From Streptomyces guryensis (lineage in GTDB: Bacteria; Actinomycetota; Actinomycetes; Streptomycetales; Streptomycetaceae), in contig NZ_JAJSBI010000026.1 of assembly GCF_021261325.1 (NCBI RefSeq), positions 79,950 to 141,143 on the forward strand: DNA of 61,194 nucleotides, given 5' to 3'. The position numbers were made by a program, and so were the translations under genes. The notes under the pieces are model-generated. The model did no database searches and had not been told where the DNA came from. It worked only from the letters and a program-made list of their open reading frames with translations. Positions 6,877 through 15,884 of the stretch are shown here, one piece after another. Every line of letters starts with the position of its first letter. Position 1 is the first letter of the stretch.

Positions 6877-8367
6877 CTAGAGGTCGTTGCCCGCGTAGGA
6901 GAGGTTGAAGCTCTTGTTGGTCAGCGGGAAGTCCGGCACGATCGTGTCCGCCAACGCGACCGGCAGGGCGGGCCAGTTGAAGAAGGACGGGTCGACGGGC
7001 TTGACGCGAGCCAGGGTGCCGTCGGGGGCGAGTTCGACGCGGGTGGTGATCGAGCCGCGCCAGCCCTCCACGAGGCCCACGCCGGTACGGAGGGTCGTCG
7101 TCCCGGACGCCGACGGAGGCGCCAGCACGGCCATCGGGGCCGACAGCCCCTCGGTGAAGTGCTCGATCAGGGCCAGGGAGACGTCGATCTCCTCGGCACG
7201 GACCAGGAAGCGTGCCAGGACGTCTCCGCTGTCGTGGACGGGCACGGTGAGCCTTGTGTCGTCGTACGGCGTGAAGGGGTGGGTGATCCGGGCGTCGGCG
7301 CCAAGGCCGCTGGCGCGGGCGACGTAACCGAGGCAGCCGATCGTGCGGGCTGCCTCGGTGTGCAGGATCGCGGTGCCGGTGAACCGGTCGTGGACGGTGG
7401 AATGGCCGAGGGCCAGGTCGGCGATCTCCCGGATGTCCTCGCCGATCGCCTTCAGGCGCACGAGGTCGGGCAGGGCGTGCAGTGCCGCGCCGCCGGGGAC
7501 GACGCCGCCGCGCAGCAGCCGGTGTCCGGTGACTTCCTTGTTGAGGCGCAGGAGTTGCTCGCGCACCCGCTGGGCGTGGGCGTTGAGGATGCCGTGACCG
7601 ACGTCGTTGCAGAGCATGCCGAGGTCGGCGACGTGGTTGTGGATCCGCTCCAGTTCCAGGAGCATCGCGCGGGCGTTCTGGGCCTCGAGGGGGACCTCGG
7701 TGCCGGTGGCCTCCTCGACGGCCAGGCAGTACGCGAGGGCGTGGCCGACAGCGGTGTCTCCGCTGATGCGTTCGGCCAGCGGGAGTCCGGCGGCCACCGA
7801 GCGCCCCTGGAAAAGCTTCTCCACGCCCCTGTGGACGAACCAGAGGCGGGCTTTGAGCTTGAGGATGGTCTCGCCGACCACGGAGAAGCGGAAGTGGCCC
7901 GGCTCGATCAGTCCGGCGTGCACCGGGCCGACCGGGATCTCGTAGACGCCGTCGCCTTCGACTTCCAGGAAGGGGTATGGCCCTTCCTGCTCGCCGAAGG
8001 CCGGCGTCGGTCCGGCCTGGGGGCGCATGGGGTACCAGCCGCGCGGCCAGTGGAAGTGCCGTACGAGGCGGCGCGGGAGCGGGTGGTCGAGGGGGACGAT
8101 GCCGAACAGGTCGCGCATCTCGCGCTCGAACCGGCCTGCAGGGAAGGAGAGATGGGCGAGGGTCGGCACGGCCTCGGGCTGGTTCGGTGCCAGGCGGACG
8201 TGGAGTTCGGTGCGGGTGTCGGGCGGGCCGGCCACGAACAGGTACACCACGCGGAGCCCGTGCTCGTCGTGGTGGGCGGCGACCAGCGCGAGCCGGTGGC
8301 CGCCGGTCAGCAACTCCTCGGCGCGCTGTGGTAGTTCGGTGACGTCGATGTCGTGCGTGTTGCGCAT
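6877..8367 (-). CDS. hycE: HycE/HyfG-like (NuoCD-fused) large subunit lacking the Ni site
   Basis: A 496-residue NuoC-NuoD fusion of the group 4 hydrogenase large-subunit family. The NuoC-like part (1-130) contains FEREMRDLFGI. The NuoD/hydrogenase part has VHRGVEKLFQGR and HALAYCLAVEE. In true hydrogenases the first Ni motif reads RICGxC; here it is RISGDT (residues 200-205). The last motif DPCxxC is DPSFFNW (460-466). All four Ni-ligand cysteines are therefore gone, the hallmark of Ehr complexes and of M. tuberculosis Rv0087. It is the last gene of a seven-gene operon with Rv0081-Rv0087 order. It probably couples an unknown redox reaction to ion movement at the membrane. Confidence 0.9.
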   Translation of the reverse strand: MRNTHDIDVTELPQRAEELLTGGHRLALVAAHHDEHGLRVVYLFVAGPPDTRTELHVRLAPNQPEAVPTLAHLSFPAGRFEREMRDLFGIVPLDHPLPRRLVRHFHWPRGWYPMRPQAGPTPAFGEQEGPYPFLEVEGDGVYEIPVGPVHAGLIEPGHFRFSVVGETILKLKARLWFVHRGVEKLFQGRSVAAGLPLAERISGDTAVGHALAYCLAVEEATGTEVPLEAQNARAMLLELERIHNHVADLGMLCNDVGHGILNAHAQRVREQLLRLNKEVTGHRLLRGGVVPGGAALHALPDLVRLKAIGEDIREIADLALGHSTVHDRFTGTAILHTEAARTIGCLGYVARASGLGADARITHPFTPYDDTRLTVPVHDSGDVLARFLVRAEEIDVSLALIEHFTEGLSAPMAVLAPPSASGTTTLRTGVGLVEGWRGSITTRVELAPDGTLARVKPVDPSFFNWPALPVALADTIVPDFPLTNKSFNLSYAGNDL

Positions 8368-8371
8368 CGCT

Positions 8372-9979
8372 TCAGCCTCCGATCGCCTGGGCGGCGGCGT
8401 GCAGCAAGTCGGTGAGCGGGCCCAGGGCCACGCCCAGGGCGGCGCAGGCGGCCAGGCCCAGCAGCAAAGGCCACACAGCAGACGGGCTTTCCTCGGATGG
8501 TGTGCCCGGCCCCAACAGCATGCGGGCAGTCCGCGCGGCGAGGGCTGCGAAGGCGACCAGCACGAGCAGCAGGGCCACCGCCATGACCCAACCCAAGCCC
8601 CCTCCGGCGGCGAAGCCGGCCCGGGCGATGCCCAGCTCGGAGGCGAAGAGGCTGAACGGCGGGAAGGCCATCAGCGCCACCACCGCAAGCCCGAACGCCC
8701 CTGCGAGCGGCGGCGCCTGGGCAAGCAGCCCGCGGACTAGCCCGATCCGCGCCGTACCAGTGATCTGCAGGATCCGGCCCGAAGCGCAGAAAGCGACCGA
8801 CTTGGCCAGCCCGTGGCCGGCGATGTGCAGCAGCGCGGCGGACAGCGCGAGCGGGCTTCCGATCGCCGCGGCCAGCGCGATCAGGCTCATGTGCTCCATG
8901 GACGAGTAGGCCAGCATCCGCTTGTAGTCGCGCTGGGCGAGCAGCAGCCCGGCCGCGAGGGCGAGGGTGAGCAGCGCGATCCCGGCGAGCAGGACACGGG
9001 TGAAGCCGGGGCCGAGGGCGGCGTCCGCGATGACCCGGTAGCGCAGGATCGCCGCGAAGGCGACCGACAGCAGCACCCCCGACATAAGGGCCGAGACCGG
9101 TGCAGGGGCTTGGCTGTGGGCGTCCGGCAGCCAGGCGTGCAGGGGGATCAGACCGGCTTTGGCGCCGAAGCCGAGGACGACCAGGGTGATGCCGAGCCGG
9201 GTGACTGCCGGGTCGAGACGGTCGGCGCGGGCGACGAGGGTGGGCCAGTCCAGCGCCCACGCCTCCGCGATGCCGGCCTGCCGGGCCGCGTAGTAGATGA
9301 GTACCGTGCCGAGGAAGGCGAGCGCGATGCCGGCCGAGCAGATCACCACGTACTTCCAGGCCGCCTCCACCGAGGTACGGGTGTGGCGGTGGCCGACGAG
9401 GAAGGCGGTGACGATGGTGGTGGCCTCGATGGCGACCCACAGCACGCCAAGGTTGGCAGTGACGACGGCCAAGGACATCGCGGCCAGGAACGCCTGGACG
9501 AGGACGTGGTAGCGCGACACCGCCCGGGCGCTTGCCCGCCCCGCGTCGCGCTCGCCATGCAAATACGCGGGTGCCGAGCCGCAGGCGATCAGTGCGACCG
9601 TGCCGATGACCAGCAGCATCCATGCGGTCAGCGCGTCCGCCCGCAGGAGTCCGGAGTACGCCCGCTGGGATCCGCCGCTGTCGACGTCCGCCGCGAGCAG
9701 GCTCCCGCACGTGAGGATCACGGCGGGCGAGACGAGCCCGGCCCAGTCCTGCCCATGCCTCGCGGACACCTGGTCGGGCTCGGGGGCTTCCACCAGCAGG
9801 ACAGGGCCCTGTGCGGACGCGCGCTGCCGAGCCTCGGTGAGTTCCGCGGCGAACGCTGCCGCCGTCGGGCGGGTGCGCGGTGTGGCCAGTGCGTACGCGC
9901 CGGCCACTGCCAGCGGCACGGCGGCGGGCGCGGTGAGGAGGAACGCGGAAGCGGTCGCCCCTCCTGATAGATGCAGCAT
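8372..9979 (-). CDS. hycQ: HycQ/HyfF-like proton-translocating membrane subunit
   Basis: A 535-residue, many-TM antiporter-like subunit (NuoL/M/N, Mrp superfamily). The family core includes GFGAKAGLIPLHAWLPDAHS, with the conserved Lys and His of the ion path. APAPVSALMSG and RMLAYSSMEHMSL follow, and a further Lys lies in HGLAKSVAFCASG. The N-terminus opens with a hydrophobic helix after ATG 9979, which overlaps the upstream stop by one base. The HycE gene starts four bases after its stop. It corresponds in position to Rv0086. Confidence 0.88.
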   Translation of the reverse strand: MLHLSGGATASAFLLTAPAAVPLAVAGAYALATPRTRPTAAAFAAELTEARQRASAQGPVLLVEAPEPDQVSARHGQDWAGLVSPAVILTCGSLLAADVDSGGSQRAYSGLLRADALTAWMLLVIGTVALIACGSAPAYLHGERDAGRASARAVSRYHVLVQAFLAAMSLAVVTANLGVLWVAIEATTIVTAFLVGHRHTRTSVEAAWKYVVICSAGIALAFLGTVLIYYAARQAGIAEAWALDWPTLVARADRLDPAVTRLGITLVVLGFGAKAGLIPLHAWLPDAHSQAPAPVSALMSGVLLSVAFAAILRYRVIADAALGPGFTRVLLAGIALLTLALAAGLLLAQRDYKRMLAYSSMEHMSLIALAAAIGSPLALSAALLHIAGHGLAKSVAFCASGRILQITGTARIGLVRGLLAQAPPLAGAFGLAVVALMAFPPFSLFASELGIARAGFAAGGGLGWVMAVALLLVLVAFAALAARTARMLLGPGTPSEESPSAVWPLLLGLAACAALGVALGPLTDLLHAAAQAIGG

Positions 9980-10671
9980 CAGTCGTGCAGCTCCCGCAGG
10001 TCGTCGATGTCGGTGGTGCCGAACGCCTCCCGCATCCGGGTGGTGAGGATCTGCAGCACCAGTACCGCCAGCAACACGTCGAAGGAAACGCCGAGTTCGA
10101 CGATCAGCGGCACTCCGGAGGTGGCCAGGAAGGCGGTGGCGGTGATGCCGTTGTCCAGCAGCAGGAAGCCGACCACCTGGGCCAGCGCTCGCCTGCGGGT
10201 CACCAGCACGAAGAAGCCGATCAGGACGACGGCAAGGCCGACCGGCAGGGCGTGGGTGGCCGGCGTCGGATGCAGTGCAGTCAGTGGCCGGGCCACCGCG
10301 TAGGCCAGCAGCGTCAGCAGCGAGGCGGTCAGCAGGGAGGCGGCGACGTTGACGAGGGGTTGTGTCTCCCGGGTCTCCGCGCCCCCGTCGGCGTAACGCC
10401 GCCGGTCCTGGGTGAGCGCGGCCAGAGCGCGGCGCATCAGATACGGCAGGACACCGGCCCTGAGGGCTCCGATACCGATCCCGACTGCGATCAGGTCCCA
10501 GCGTTCCTCGTGCGCGCCGAGCAGGACGGCGATCGCGGCGAGGGCGATGCCCTGCAGGGCGAAGACGCGGACGATCGAGGCCAGTTCGCGCATCCACAGC
10601 ACGATCACGGCGGCCAGCAGGAAGGCCCCGCAGGCCAGGTCGAGGAGCTGGGTGTACAGGCCGCCGCTCAT
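9979..10671 (-). CDS. hycP: HycP/HyfE-like membrane subunit
   Basis: A 230-residue integral membrane protein with about seven predicted TM segments. Typical HyfE/HycP features are MSGGLYTQLLDLACGAFLLA at the N-terminus, RELASIVRVFALQGIALA, and QVVGFLLLDNGITATAFL (a NuoK-like segment). The C-terminus TTDIDDLRELHD is acidic. ATG 10671 overlaps the previous stop (ATGA), and its own stop overlaps the next start. It corresponds to Rv0085 in the M. tuberculosis locus. Confidence 0.85.
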   Translation of the reverse strand: MSGGLYTQLLDLACGAFLLAAVIVLWMRELASIVRVFALQGIALAAIAVLLGAHEERWDLIAVGIGIGALRAGVLPYLMRRALAALTQDRRRYADGGAETRETQPLVNVAASLLTASLLTLLAYAVARPLTALHPTPATHALPVGLAVVLIGFFVLVTRRRALAQVVGFLLLDNGITATAFLATSGVPLIVELGVSFDVLLAVLVLQILTTRMREAFGTTDIDDLRELHD

Positions 10672-11627
10672 GACACCCCGCTCAGGAAGTACGAAGCGGT
10701 CACCGCGAGCAGCGCCAACAGGAAGGAACCGGCAAGAAGTTCGGGCACCCTGAACAACCGGACCTTCGCCCAGAACACCTCGGCCGCCGCGAGCACCGCG
10801 CCCAGCAGGCAGATCTTCGCCGCGAACAGCACCAGCGCCACGCCGAGGGCCACCCACGAGGAGCCGGTGGCGATCCCCCACGGCACGAACAGCGACGACA
10901 GCAGGCCGAGCAGCAGGGTGAGCCGCATCTGGGCGCCGAGCTCGACCAGCGCCAGGTCGGGACCGGCGTACTCCAGCACCATCGCCTCGTGGATCATGGT
11001 CAGTTCGAGGTGGGTGGACGGGTTGTCGACCGGGATCCGTCCGGTCTCCGCCAGTACCGCGACCGCGAGGGCGGCGGTGGCCAGCAGCCCCGCCGGGGAG
11101 GCGAGGCGGGCCGGTTCGTGGGCGGCGCCGGAGACGATCGCCGGGATGTTGGTCGTCCCGGCCGGTATCGACAGGGCGAACACCGACAGCAGGATGGTCG
11201 GCTCGACCAGTGCGGCGACCGTCATCTCCCGTGAGGCACCCATCCCACCGAACGCGGTGCCGGTGTCCAGCCCCGCCAGGGCGAGGGCCATGGTGCCCAG
11301 CGCGATCAGCGCCACCACCAGGATGAGGTCCGCGTGGGAGCTGACCGGGGTGTCGGTGGACAGCAGCGGTACCAGGGCGGCGGCCACGGCGGTGGTGGCG
11401 ACCAACAGCGCGGGGGCCGTGCGGAAGGCGGGCCCGGTCCCTACGGGAGTGATGGGCTCTTTGCGCAGCAGCTTGCGGGCGTCCCGCCAGGGCTGGAGCA
11501 CCCCGGCGCCGGCCCGGCCTTCCAGGCGGGCCCGCACCTGCCGCATCCACCCGGTCACCACGGGTGCCCCAGCACCGACCAGGACAACCTGGCCGGCCAC
11601 GGCCGCGTATCCGACAGCAGTACTCAT
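10668..11627 (-). CDS. hycD: HycD/HyfC-like (NuoH-like) membrane subunit
   Basis: A 319-residue NuoH-type protein that anchors the peripheral module and forms the quinone/ion junction. Diagnostic stretches are GWMRQVRARLEGRAG at the N-terminal amphipathic region, QPWRDARKLLRKEPI, AETGRIPVDNPSTHLELTM with the conserved acidic cluster, and MVLEYAGPDLAL. About eight TM helices are visible. ATG 11627 lies 10 nt after the preceding stop with GAGAGCG as RBS; the stop overlaps the hycP ATG. It corresponds to Rv0084. Confidence 0.9.
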   Translation of the reverse strand: MSTAVGYAAVAGQVVLVGAGAPVVTGWMRQVRARLEGRAGAGVLQPWRDARKLLRKEPITPVGTGPAFRTAPALLVATTAVAAALVPLLSTDTPVSSHADLILVVALIALGTMALALAGLDTGTAFGGMGASREMTVAALVEPTILLSVFALSIPAGTTNIPAIVSGAAHEPARLASPAGLLATAALAVAVLAETGRIPVDNPSTHLELTMIHEAMVLEYAGPDLALVELGAQMRLTLLLGLLSSLFVPWGIATGSSWVALGVALVLFAAKICLLGAVLAAAEVFWAKVRLFRVPELLAGSFLLALLAVTASYFLSGVS

Positions 11628-11637
11628 CTGTTCGCTC

Positions 11638-13671
11638 TCACCAGCCCACCGCCAACGCCAACAGCAGGACGACCAGGCCGACGAAGCCGTAGCCGAGATA
11701 GAGGTGGACACTGCCGCCCGCCAGTCGGCGGGCCGCCTGCCCGGCCCCGGCCAGCCCCCGCAGCACCGGCTCGTACAACCGGTGTTCGATCCGGTCCGGC
11801 ACCCGACGCTGGAAACGCACCCGCTCCACCAGATAGGCCGACTCCCGCACCGGGGTGACGTTCAGGTCCTGCTCCGGGGCCAGGACGTCGTCGAAGACCC
11901 GCTGCAGCGGTTCGGCGAACGAGGTCGCGGTGTAGGCCATGCGCGGGGTCGGGGCGCCACCGCCGCAGTCCCACAGCCGGGCGTTCGCCCGGCGCCGACG
12001 GCGTCCGTACAGCCGTGGCAGCCCCGCGGCCACCATGAGTGCAGCCGCCAGGGCTGCGACCACCCACAGCGGCGACAGCGACGCGGAGATATCCGCGAGC
12101 CGCACCCGCACCCCACCGCCGGAAACAGCACCGGTGCCCGGCAGCCCGACCGCGCTCACGGCCCGGTCCAGGCCGTCACCGAGCAGTCCGGGCACCAACG
12201 CGAGCGCCACGCACGCGGCGGCAAGCAGTCCCATCCCGGCAATCATCAGGGGCGACGCCTCCCGCGCGGACGCTGCCTCGTCGCTGCGCGGCCGGGCGAA
12301 GAAGCCGACCCCGAGCGCCTTGACGAACGCGGCCGCAGCGATGCCCGCCGACAGCGCGATCAGCGCCACCGACAGCGGCAGGACGACCGCCACCGCGACG
12401 CCCGGCACCTGAAGCCCGTGGATCAACGACTGCAGCAACAGCCACTCGCTGATGAACCCGTTGCCGGGCGGCAGCGCCACCGCTCCCAGCGCGGCCAGTG
12501 CGAACAGTCCGGCGGTGGCCGGCATCCGGGAGCGCAGCCCGCCCAACCGGTCGAGGTCGAGCAGGCCGGTGGCCCGCAGCACGGATCCCGCGGCGCAGAA
12601 CAACAGGGCCTTGAAGGCCGCGTGGTTGACCACATGCAGCAGCGCCGCCGCCAGCGCCAGCGCCGCCAGCGGCCGGTTGCCGTAGGCGGTGAACAGGCCG
12701 GACGCGCCTACGCCGATCAGGACCAGGCCCATGTTCTCGCTGGTCGAGTACGCCAGCAGCCGTTTCAGGTCGGAGGCCATCGCCGCCTGCAGGATCCCGT
12801 ACACCGCGCTGGCCCCGCCGACCGCCATCAACCCCAGCCACCACCAGGCCGGGCCGCCGCCGAGAAGGTCGATGCCGGTACGGACGATGCCGTAGACACC
12901 GAGGTTGACCATGGCCGCGCTCATCAACGCCGAGACGGGACTGGGTGCTTCGGGATGCGCCCGGGGCAGCCAGGCGTGCAGCGGCACCGCGCCCGCCTTC
13001 GAGGTGAACGCCAGCCCGACCAGCACGAACACGAGCCCACGCACGGTGGGCGAGACGGTGGGCGCGCCCGCCCGCAGTGCGGCGAAAGTCTCGCCGCCCG
13101 CCTTGGCGGCGAACAGCGCGAGCCCGGCGAGCAGCAGCACCAGGCCGAGGTGCGTCATCACCGCGTACCAGACGCCGGCCTGCCGCACCGAGGCCCGCTC
13201 GCGGTGCTCGGCGAGCACCAGCAGCAGTGACGCGAGCGCCATCAGCTCCCACAGCACCAGAAACGTGGACACTGATGCCGCCACCGGCACGAGGACCAGC
13301 GTGAGCGCGAACGGCGGCAGCACCGCCTGCGCGGTCCGCGAGCCGAGTCCGTGCGACCCGTGCCCGGCCGCGTAGCCGATGCCGTACACCGCGACCGCGA
13401 CGACAACCGCCCCCGCCACCGCCATGAACAGACCCGCCAGCGCATCCACCGCCACATGCGCCCCGGCCAGCGGCAGCAGCCCCGGGAGGCCGGCCGCCCA
13501 GCGGCTGCCTCCCGTCGCGGCCAGGCCCGCCGTGCCGCCCGCCGCCCCTACGCCCGCCGTCAGCACTCCCACGACCGGCACGCGCAGCCGGTACGGCAGC
13601 ACGAACCCGGCCACCGCGCCTGCCCCGGCCATTGCGGTGGCCGTCGCCAGGGCGGCCGGGATCACGCTCAC
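11638..13671 (-). CDS. HyfB-like (NuoL/M-type) proton-translocating subunit
   Basis: A 677-residue antiporter-type membrane subunit. Core motifs are VLWELMALASLLLVL with the conserved Glu, TSKAGAVPLHAWLPRAHPEA with ion-path Lys/His, SPVSALMSAAMVNLGVYGI, and LLAYSTSENMGL. A basic segment at about residue 550 is followed by a cytoplasmic stretch and a last TM helix (YLGYGFVGLVVLLLALAVGW), the long C-terminal extension typical of HyfB/Rv0083. GTG 13671 overlaps the upstream stop (GTGA). Confidence 0.9.
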   Translation of the reverse strand: MSVIPAALATATAMAGAGAVAGFVLPYRLRVPVVGVLTAGVGAAGGTAGLAATGGSRWAAGLPGLLPLAGAHVAVDALAGLFMAVAGAVVVAVAVYGIGYAAGHGSHGLGSRTAQAVLPPFALTLVLVPVAASVSTFLVLWELMALASLLLVLAEHRERASVRQAGVWYAVMTHLGLVLLLAGLALFAAKAGGETFAALRAGAPTVSPTVRGLVFVLVGLAFTSKAGAVPLHAWLPRAHPEAPSPVSALMSAAMVNLGVYGIVRTGIDLLGGGPAWWWLGLMAVGGASAVYGILQAAMASDLKRLLAYSTSENMGLVLIGVGASGLFTAYGNRPLAALALAAALLHVVNHAAFKALLFCAAGSVLRATGLLDLDRLGGLRSRMPATAGLFALAALGAVALPPGNGFISEWLLLQSLIHGLQVPGVAVAVVLPLSVALIALSAGIAAAAFVKALGVGFFARPRSDEAASAREASPLMIAGMGLLAAACVALALVPGLLGDGLDRAVSAVGLPGTGAVSGGGVRVRLADISASLSPLWVVAALAAALMVAAGLPRLYGRRRRRANARLWDCGGGAPTPRMAYTATSFAEPLQRVFDDVLAPEQDLNVTPVRESAYLVERVRFQRRVPDRIEHRLYEPVLRGLAGAGQAARRLAGGSVHLYLGYGFVGLVVLLLALAVGW

Positions 13672-14150
13672 CGCCCGGTCACTCTCCTGAGCGCCGCCAC
13701 GATCTCGTCCGGTTCCGGCGGGCACCCCGGCACGGCCAGGTCGACCGGTACGACATCGGAGACGGCGCCCTCGACGCCGTACCCGCCCGCGAACTCACCG
13801 CAGTTGATCGCGCAGTCGCCCACCGCGACCACCAGCTTCGGCTCGCCCATCGCGGCGATGGTGCGGCGCAGCGGTTCCGCCATGTTTCGGGTGACCGGCC
13901 CGGTCACCAGCGCCACGTCCGCGTGCCGGGGCGAGGCCACCAGCCGCGCCCCGTACCGCTCGGCGTCATACACCGGGTTGAAGGCCGCCGCGATCTCGAT
14001 CTCGCAGCCGTTGCAGGAGCCCGCGTCCACGCAGCGCACCTGCACCGAGCCACCGAACTCCTTGGCCGTGGAGGGCTGTTCCTCCTCCGGCTTGGGCGGT
14101 GCGGGCTCGGCGACCCGCCCGGTGTCGCGGATCTTGCGCAACAGGCCCAT
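13668..14150 (-). CDS. NuoB/HycG-like iron-sulfur small subunit
   Basis: A 160-residue [4Fe-4S] protein of the NuoB/HycG/HyfI type. The four cluster cysteines are retained: CNGC in DAGSCNGCEIEI, one in AVGDCAINCG, and one in VPGCPPEPDEI. The electron-transfer cluster next to the former Ni site should therefore still form although the partner HycE has lost its Ni ligands. ATG 14150 is preceded by AGGGAGG. It is the first structural gene of the Ehr-like operon and corresponds to Rv0082. Confidence 0.9.
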   Translation of the reverse strand: MGLLRKIRDTGRVAEPAPPKPEEEQPSTAKEFGGSVQVRCVDAGSCNGCEIEIAAAFNPVYDAERYGARLVASPRHADVALVTGPVTRNMAEPLRRTIAAMGEPKLVVAVGDCAINCGEFAGGYGVEGAVSDVVPVDLAVPGCPPEPDEIVAALRRVTGR

Positions 14151-14303
14151 GAACCCTCCCTGACACGGTGCGGACTTGTCCGCGGGTGTTCAGCAAGCCA
14201 CCCGCGATCGGAGTTATGTCACTACGGGGGTGAAGGCGGCCACCCCTCGCACCACAGAGCGCTGTCAACTCCGAAAGAGGCGGCCGCCGATTGTGGGCCG
14301 TCG

Positions 14304-14654
14304 TTACGACGGCGGTTTCGCCTGCGGCTGGGCGGCCTGCAGATCGGCGAGGAGTTCGGCCTGCCCAGCCAGCACCCCGGACAGAATGGTCCGTGCCACC
14401 CGCAGCAGCTCGGCCACGTGCGGGCTGGTCAGCGAGTAGTACACGGTCGAGCCCTCCTTGCGGGTCGCGACCAGGTTCGCCCGCCGCAGCACGGCCAGCT
14501 GCTGGGACAGATGCGCGGCCTCGATGCCCACCTGGGGCAGCATTTCGGCGACCGCATGCTCGCGCTCGCTCAGCAGCTCCAGGACCCGGATGCGCGCGGG
14601 GTGACCGAGGGTTTTGAAGAACTCGGCCTTCAGCTGGTACAGCGGCGTACTCAT
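14304..14654 (-). CDS. ArsR-family transcriptional regulator 2 (Rv0081-like)
   Basis: A 116-residue winged-helix repressor heading the Ehr-like operon, as Rv0081 does in M. tuberculosis. It opens MSTPLYQLKAEFFKTLGHPARIRVL. The HTH lies in GIEAAHLSQQLAVLRRANL, and the wing follows in ATRKEGSTVYYSL. There are no cysteines. ATG 14654 has the strong RBS GGGGAGGGG. The palindrome at 14826-14841 lies 172 bp upstream and is shared with the divergent gene at 14870. The 149-bp gap to the NuoB-like gene may carry a second promoter. Confidence 0.9.
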   Translation of the reverse strand: MSTPLYQLKAEFFKTLGHPARIRVLELLSEREHAVAEMLPQVGIEAAHLSQQLAVLRRANLVATRKEGSTVYYSLTSPHVAELLRVARTILSGVLAGQAELLADLQAAQPQAKPPS

Positions 14655-14825
14655 CGTGCCGTCCCCTCCCCGGCGGAGCAGCACGGCCGTACCGGCCGGT
14701 CCTCGGCGCATCGCATCCACCCACTCGTCCAACACATGCGGCCCATCCTCGCCCGCGGCAGCGGCCACGCCGAATCCGCGCACGAGAACCGAACCGCCCG
14801 AAATCAGCGGTGACGACCTCAACAA

Positions 14826-14841
14826 TTGCTAAGATTAGCAA
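14826..14841. promoter_or_regulatory. ArsR-type operator, site C
   Basis: Inverted repeat TTGCTAA-GA-TTAGCAA between the divergent ArsR 2 gene and the Zn-ribbon gene at 14870 (28 bp before its start). Its half-site differs from TTGAAGA (sites A and B), consistent with a different ArsR paralogue binding it. Confidence 0.7.
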
Positions 14842-14869
14842 GTCCATACGTGATGTGAGGGAGGCTTGC

Positions 14870-15055
14870 GTGAGAATCATTCCGCTGCGCGGCGCGGCCG
14901 TCGCCTGGTTCAAGTGCCCCGCCTGCCGCCTCAAGTGCCGCCCCACCGCCGTCGGCCCGGACGGCGCCTGCCCGCGCTGCGGCCAGGCCCGCATGCTGAA
15001 GCTGTCCTTCGGAGGCCGGACCGCCACGTCCGTGTCGGACGGCAAACAGGGCTGA
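14870..15055 (+). CDS. Small zinc-ribbon protein, 61 residues
   Basis: GTG 14870 follows GAGGGAGG. The protein has a hydrophobic N-terminal strand and then the pairs FKCPACRLKC and CPRCGQ, a plausible Zn ribbon or redox dithiol site. It is divergent from the ArsR/Ehr operon and shares its palindromic operator, which suggests co-regulation. No family is recognised. It could be a small metal-binding adaptor of the Ehr system, but that rests on position alone. Confidence 0.65.
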   Translation: MRIIPLRGAAVAWFKCPACRLKCRPTAVGPDGACPRCGQARMLKLSFGGRTATSVSDGKQG

Positions 15056-15094
15056 CCCTCGCACGGCACGCAGCTTCGGCAAGGGGGGTGGGGC

Positions 15095-15874
15095 ATGGGT
15101 GACTGGGCCGTCCAGTCCGGCAGCGGAATCCGCTTCGAGTGGGGGCTTGCCGGAGCGGACCGCCTCGCCGCGGAGGCCGCCTGCCTGGTCATCGTGGATG
15201 TGCTGTCGTTCACCACGGCGGTGAGCGTCGCCGTTCGGACGGGTATCCGCGTTCTCCCGTTCTGGCTGCCGGACGGCCCCGCTGCCTCGGCCGAGAAGGG
15301 CGCCGCCGCGTACGCACGGCAGTCCGGTGCACGGCTGGCCGTCGCCCGCCACGCCGTCACGCCCGACAGTCCCTGGTCCCTCTCTCCGGCCCATCTGCGT
15401 ACCGCCCCGTTCACCGCCCGTCTGGTGCTGCCGTCCCCGAACGGTGCCGCCATCGCAGCCGCCGCACCGCCGAACGTGCGGGTGGTCGCCGCCTGTCTGC
15501 GCAACATCACCGCGGTCGGCAGCTGGCTCACCGCCCATGGCTATGGCACGCCCAGCCGTCCGGTCGCCGTAATCGCCGCGGGCGAGCGGTGGCCGGACGG
15601 CAGCCTGCGGCCCGCGCTGGAAGACCTGCTCGGCGCCGGCGCCCTCATCTCCGACCTGCACCACCAGGGCACAGGACCGCCGTCGGTTGAGGCGGCCGCC
15701 GCGAAAGCGGCCTACGAGGGCACCGCCGACCTCACCCACGCGATCGCCGCGGGCGCCTCCGGCCGGGATCTGGCCGCGATGGGCTTTGCCGCCGACGTGG
15801 CCATCGCCGCGGAGGAGGACGTCTGCACCGTCGTGCCCGTACGGGACGCAGACGGAGCCTTCGCCTCCGGCTGA
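15095..15874 (+). CDS. 2-phosphosulfolactate phosphatase (ComB) family protein
   Basis: A 259-residue protein of the ComB family, which hydrolyses 2-phosphosulfolactate in coenzyme M synthesis of archaea. Bacterial members have unknown roles. Matching stretches are CLVIVDVLSFTTAVSVAV with the metal-binding Asp, RLVLPSPNGAAIA, ACLRNITAVGSWL, and AVIAAGERWPDGSLRPALED. ATG 15095 has GGGGGGTGGGG upstream. It follows the Zn-ribbon gene by 39 bp on the same strand and ends 10 bp before the convergent STAS gene. Confidence 0.85.
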   Translation: MGDWAVQSGSGIRFEWGLAGADRLAAEAACLVIVDVLSFTTAVSVAVRTGIRVLPFWLPDGPAASAEKGAAAYARQSGARLAVARHAVTPDSPWSLSPAHLRTAPFTARLVLPSPNGAAIAAAAPPNVRVVAACLRNITAVGSWLTAHGYGTPSRPVAVIAAGERWPDGSLRPALEDLLGAGALISDLHHQGTGPPSVEAAAAKAAYEGTADLTHAIAAGASGRDLAAMGFAADVAIAAEEDVCTVVPVRDADGAFASG

Positions 15875-15884
15875 ACCCGGCGGG

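Noticed and set aside
6877..8367. Functional [NiFe] hydrogenase
   Set aside because: Both Ni-binding CxxC motifs are absent, and no hydrogenase maturation genes are seen in the window.
9985..13230. 1081-codon plus-strand open frame
   Set aside because: It is a GC-skew artefact opposite the hycP/hycD/hyfB membrane genes; the composition (Arg/Gln/Gly-rich) is typical of antisense frames.
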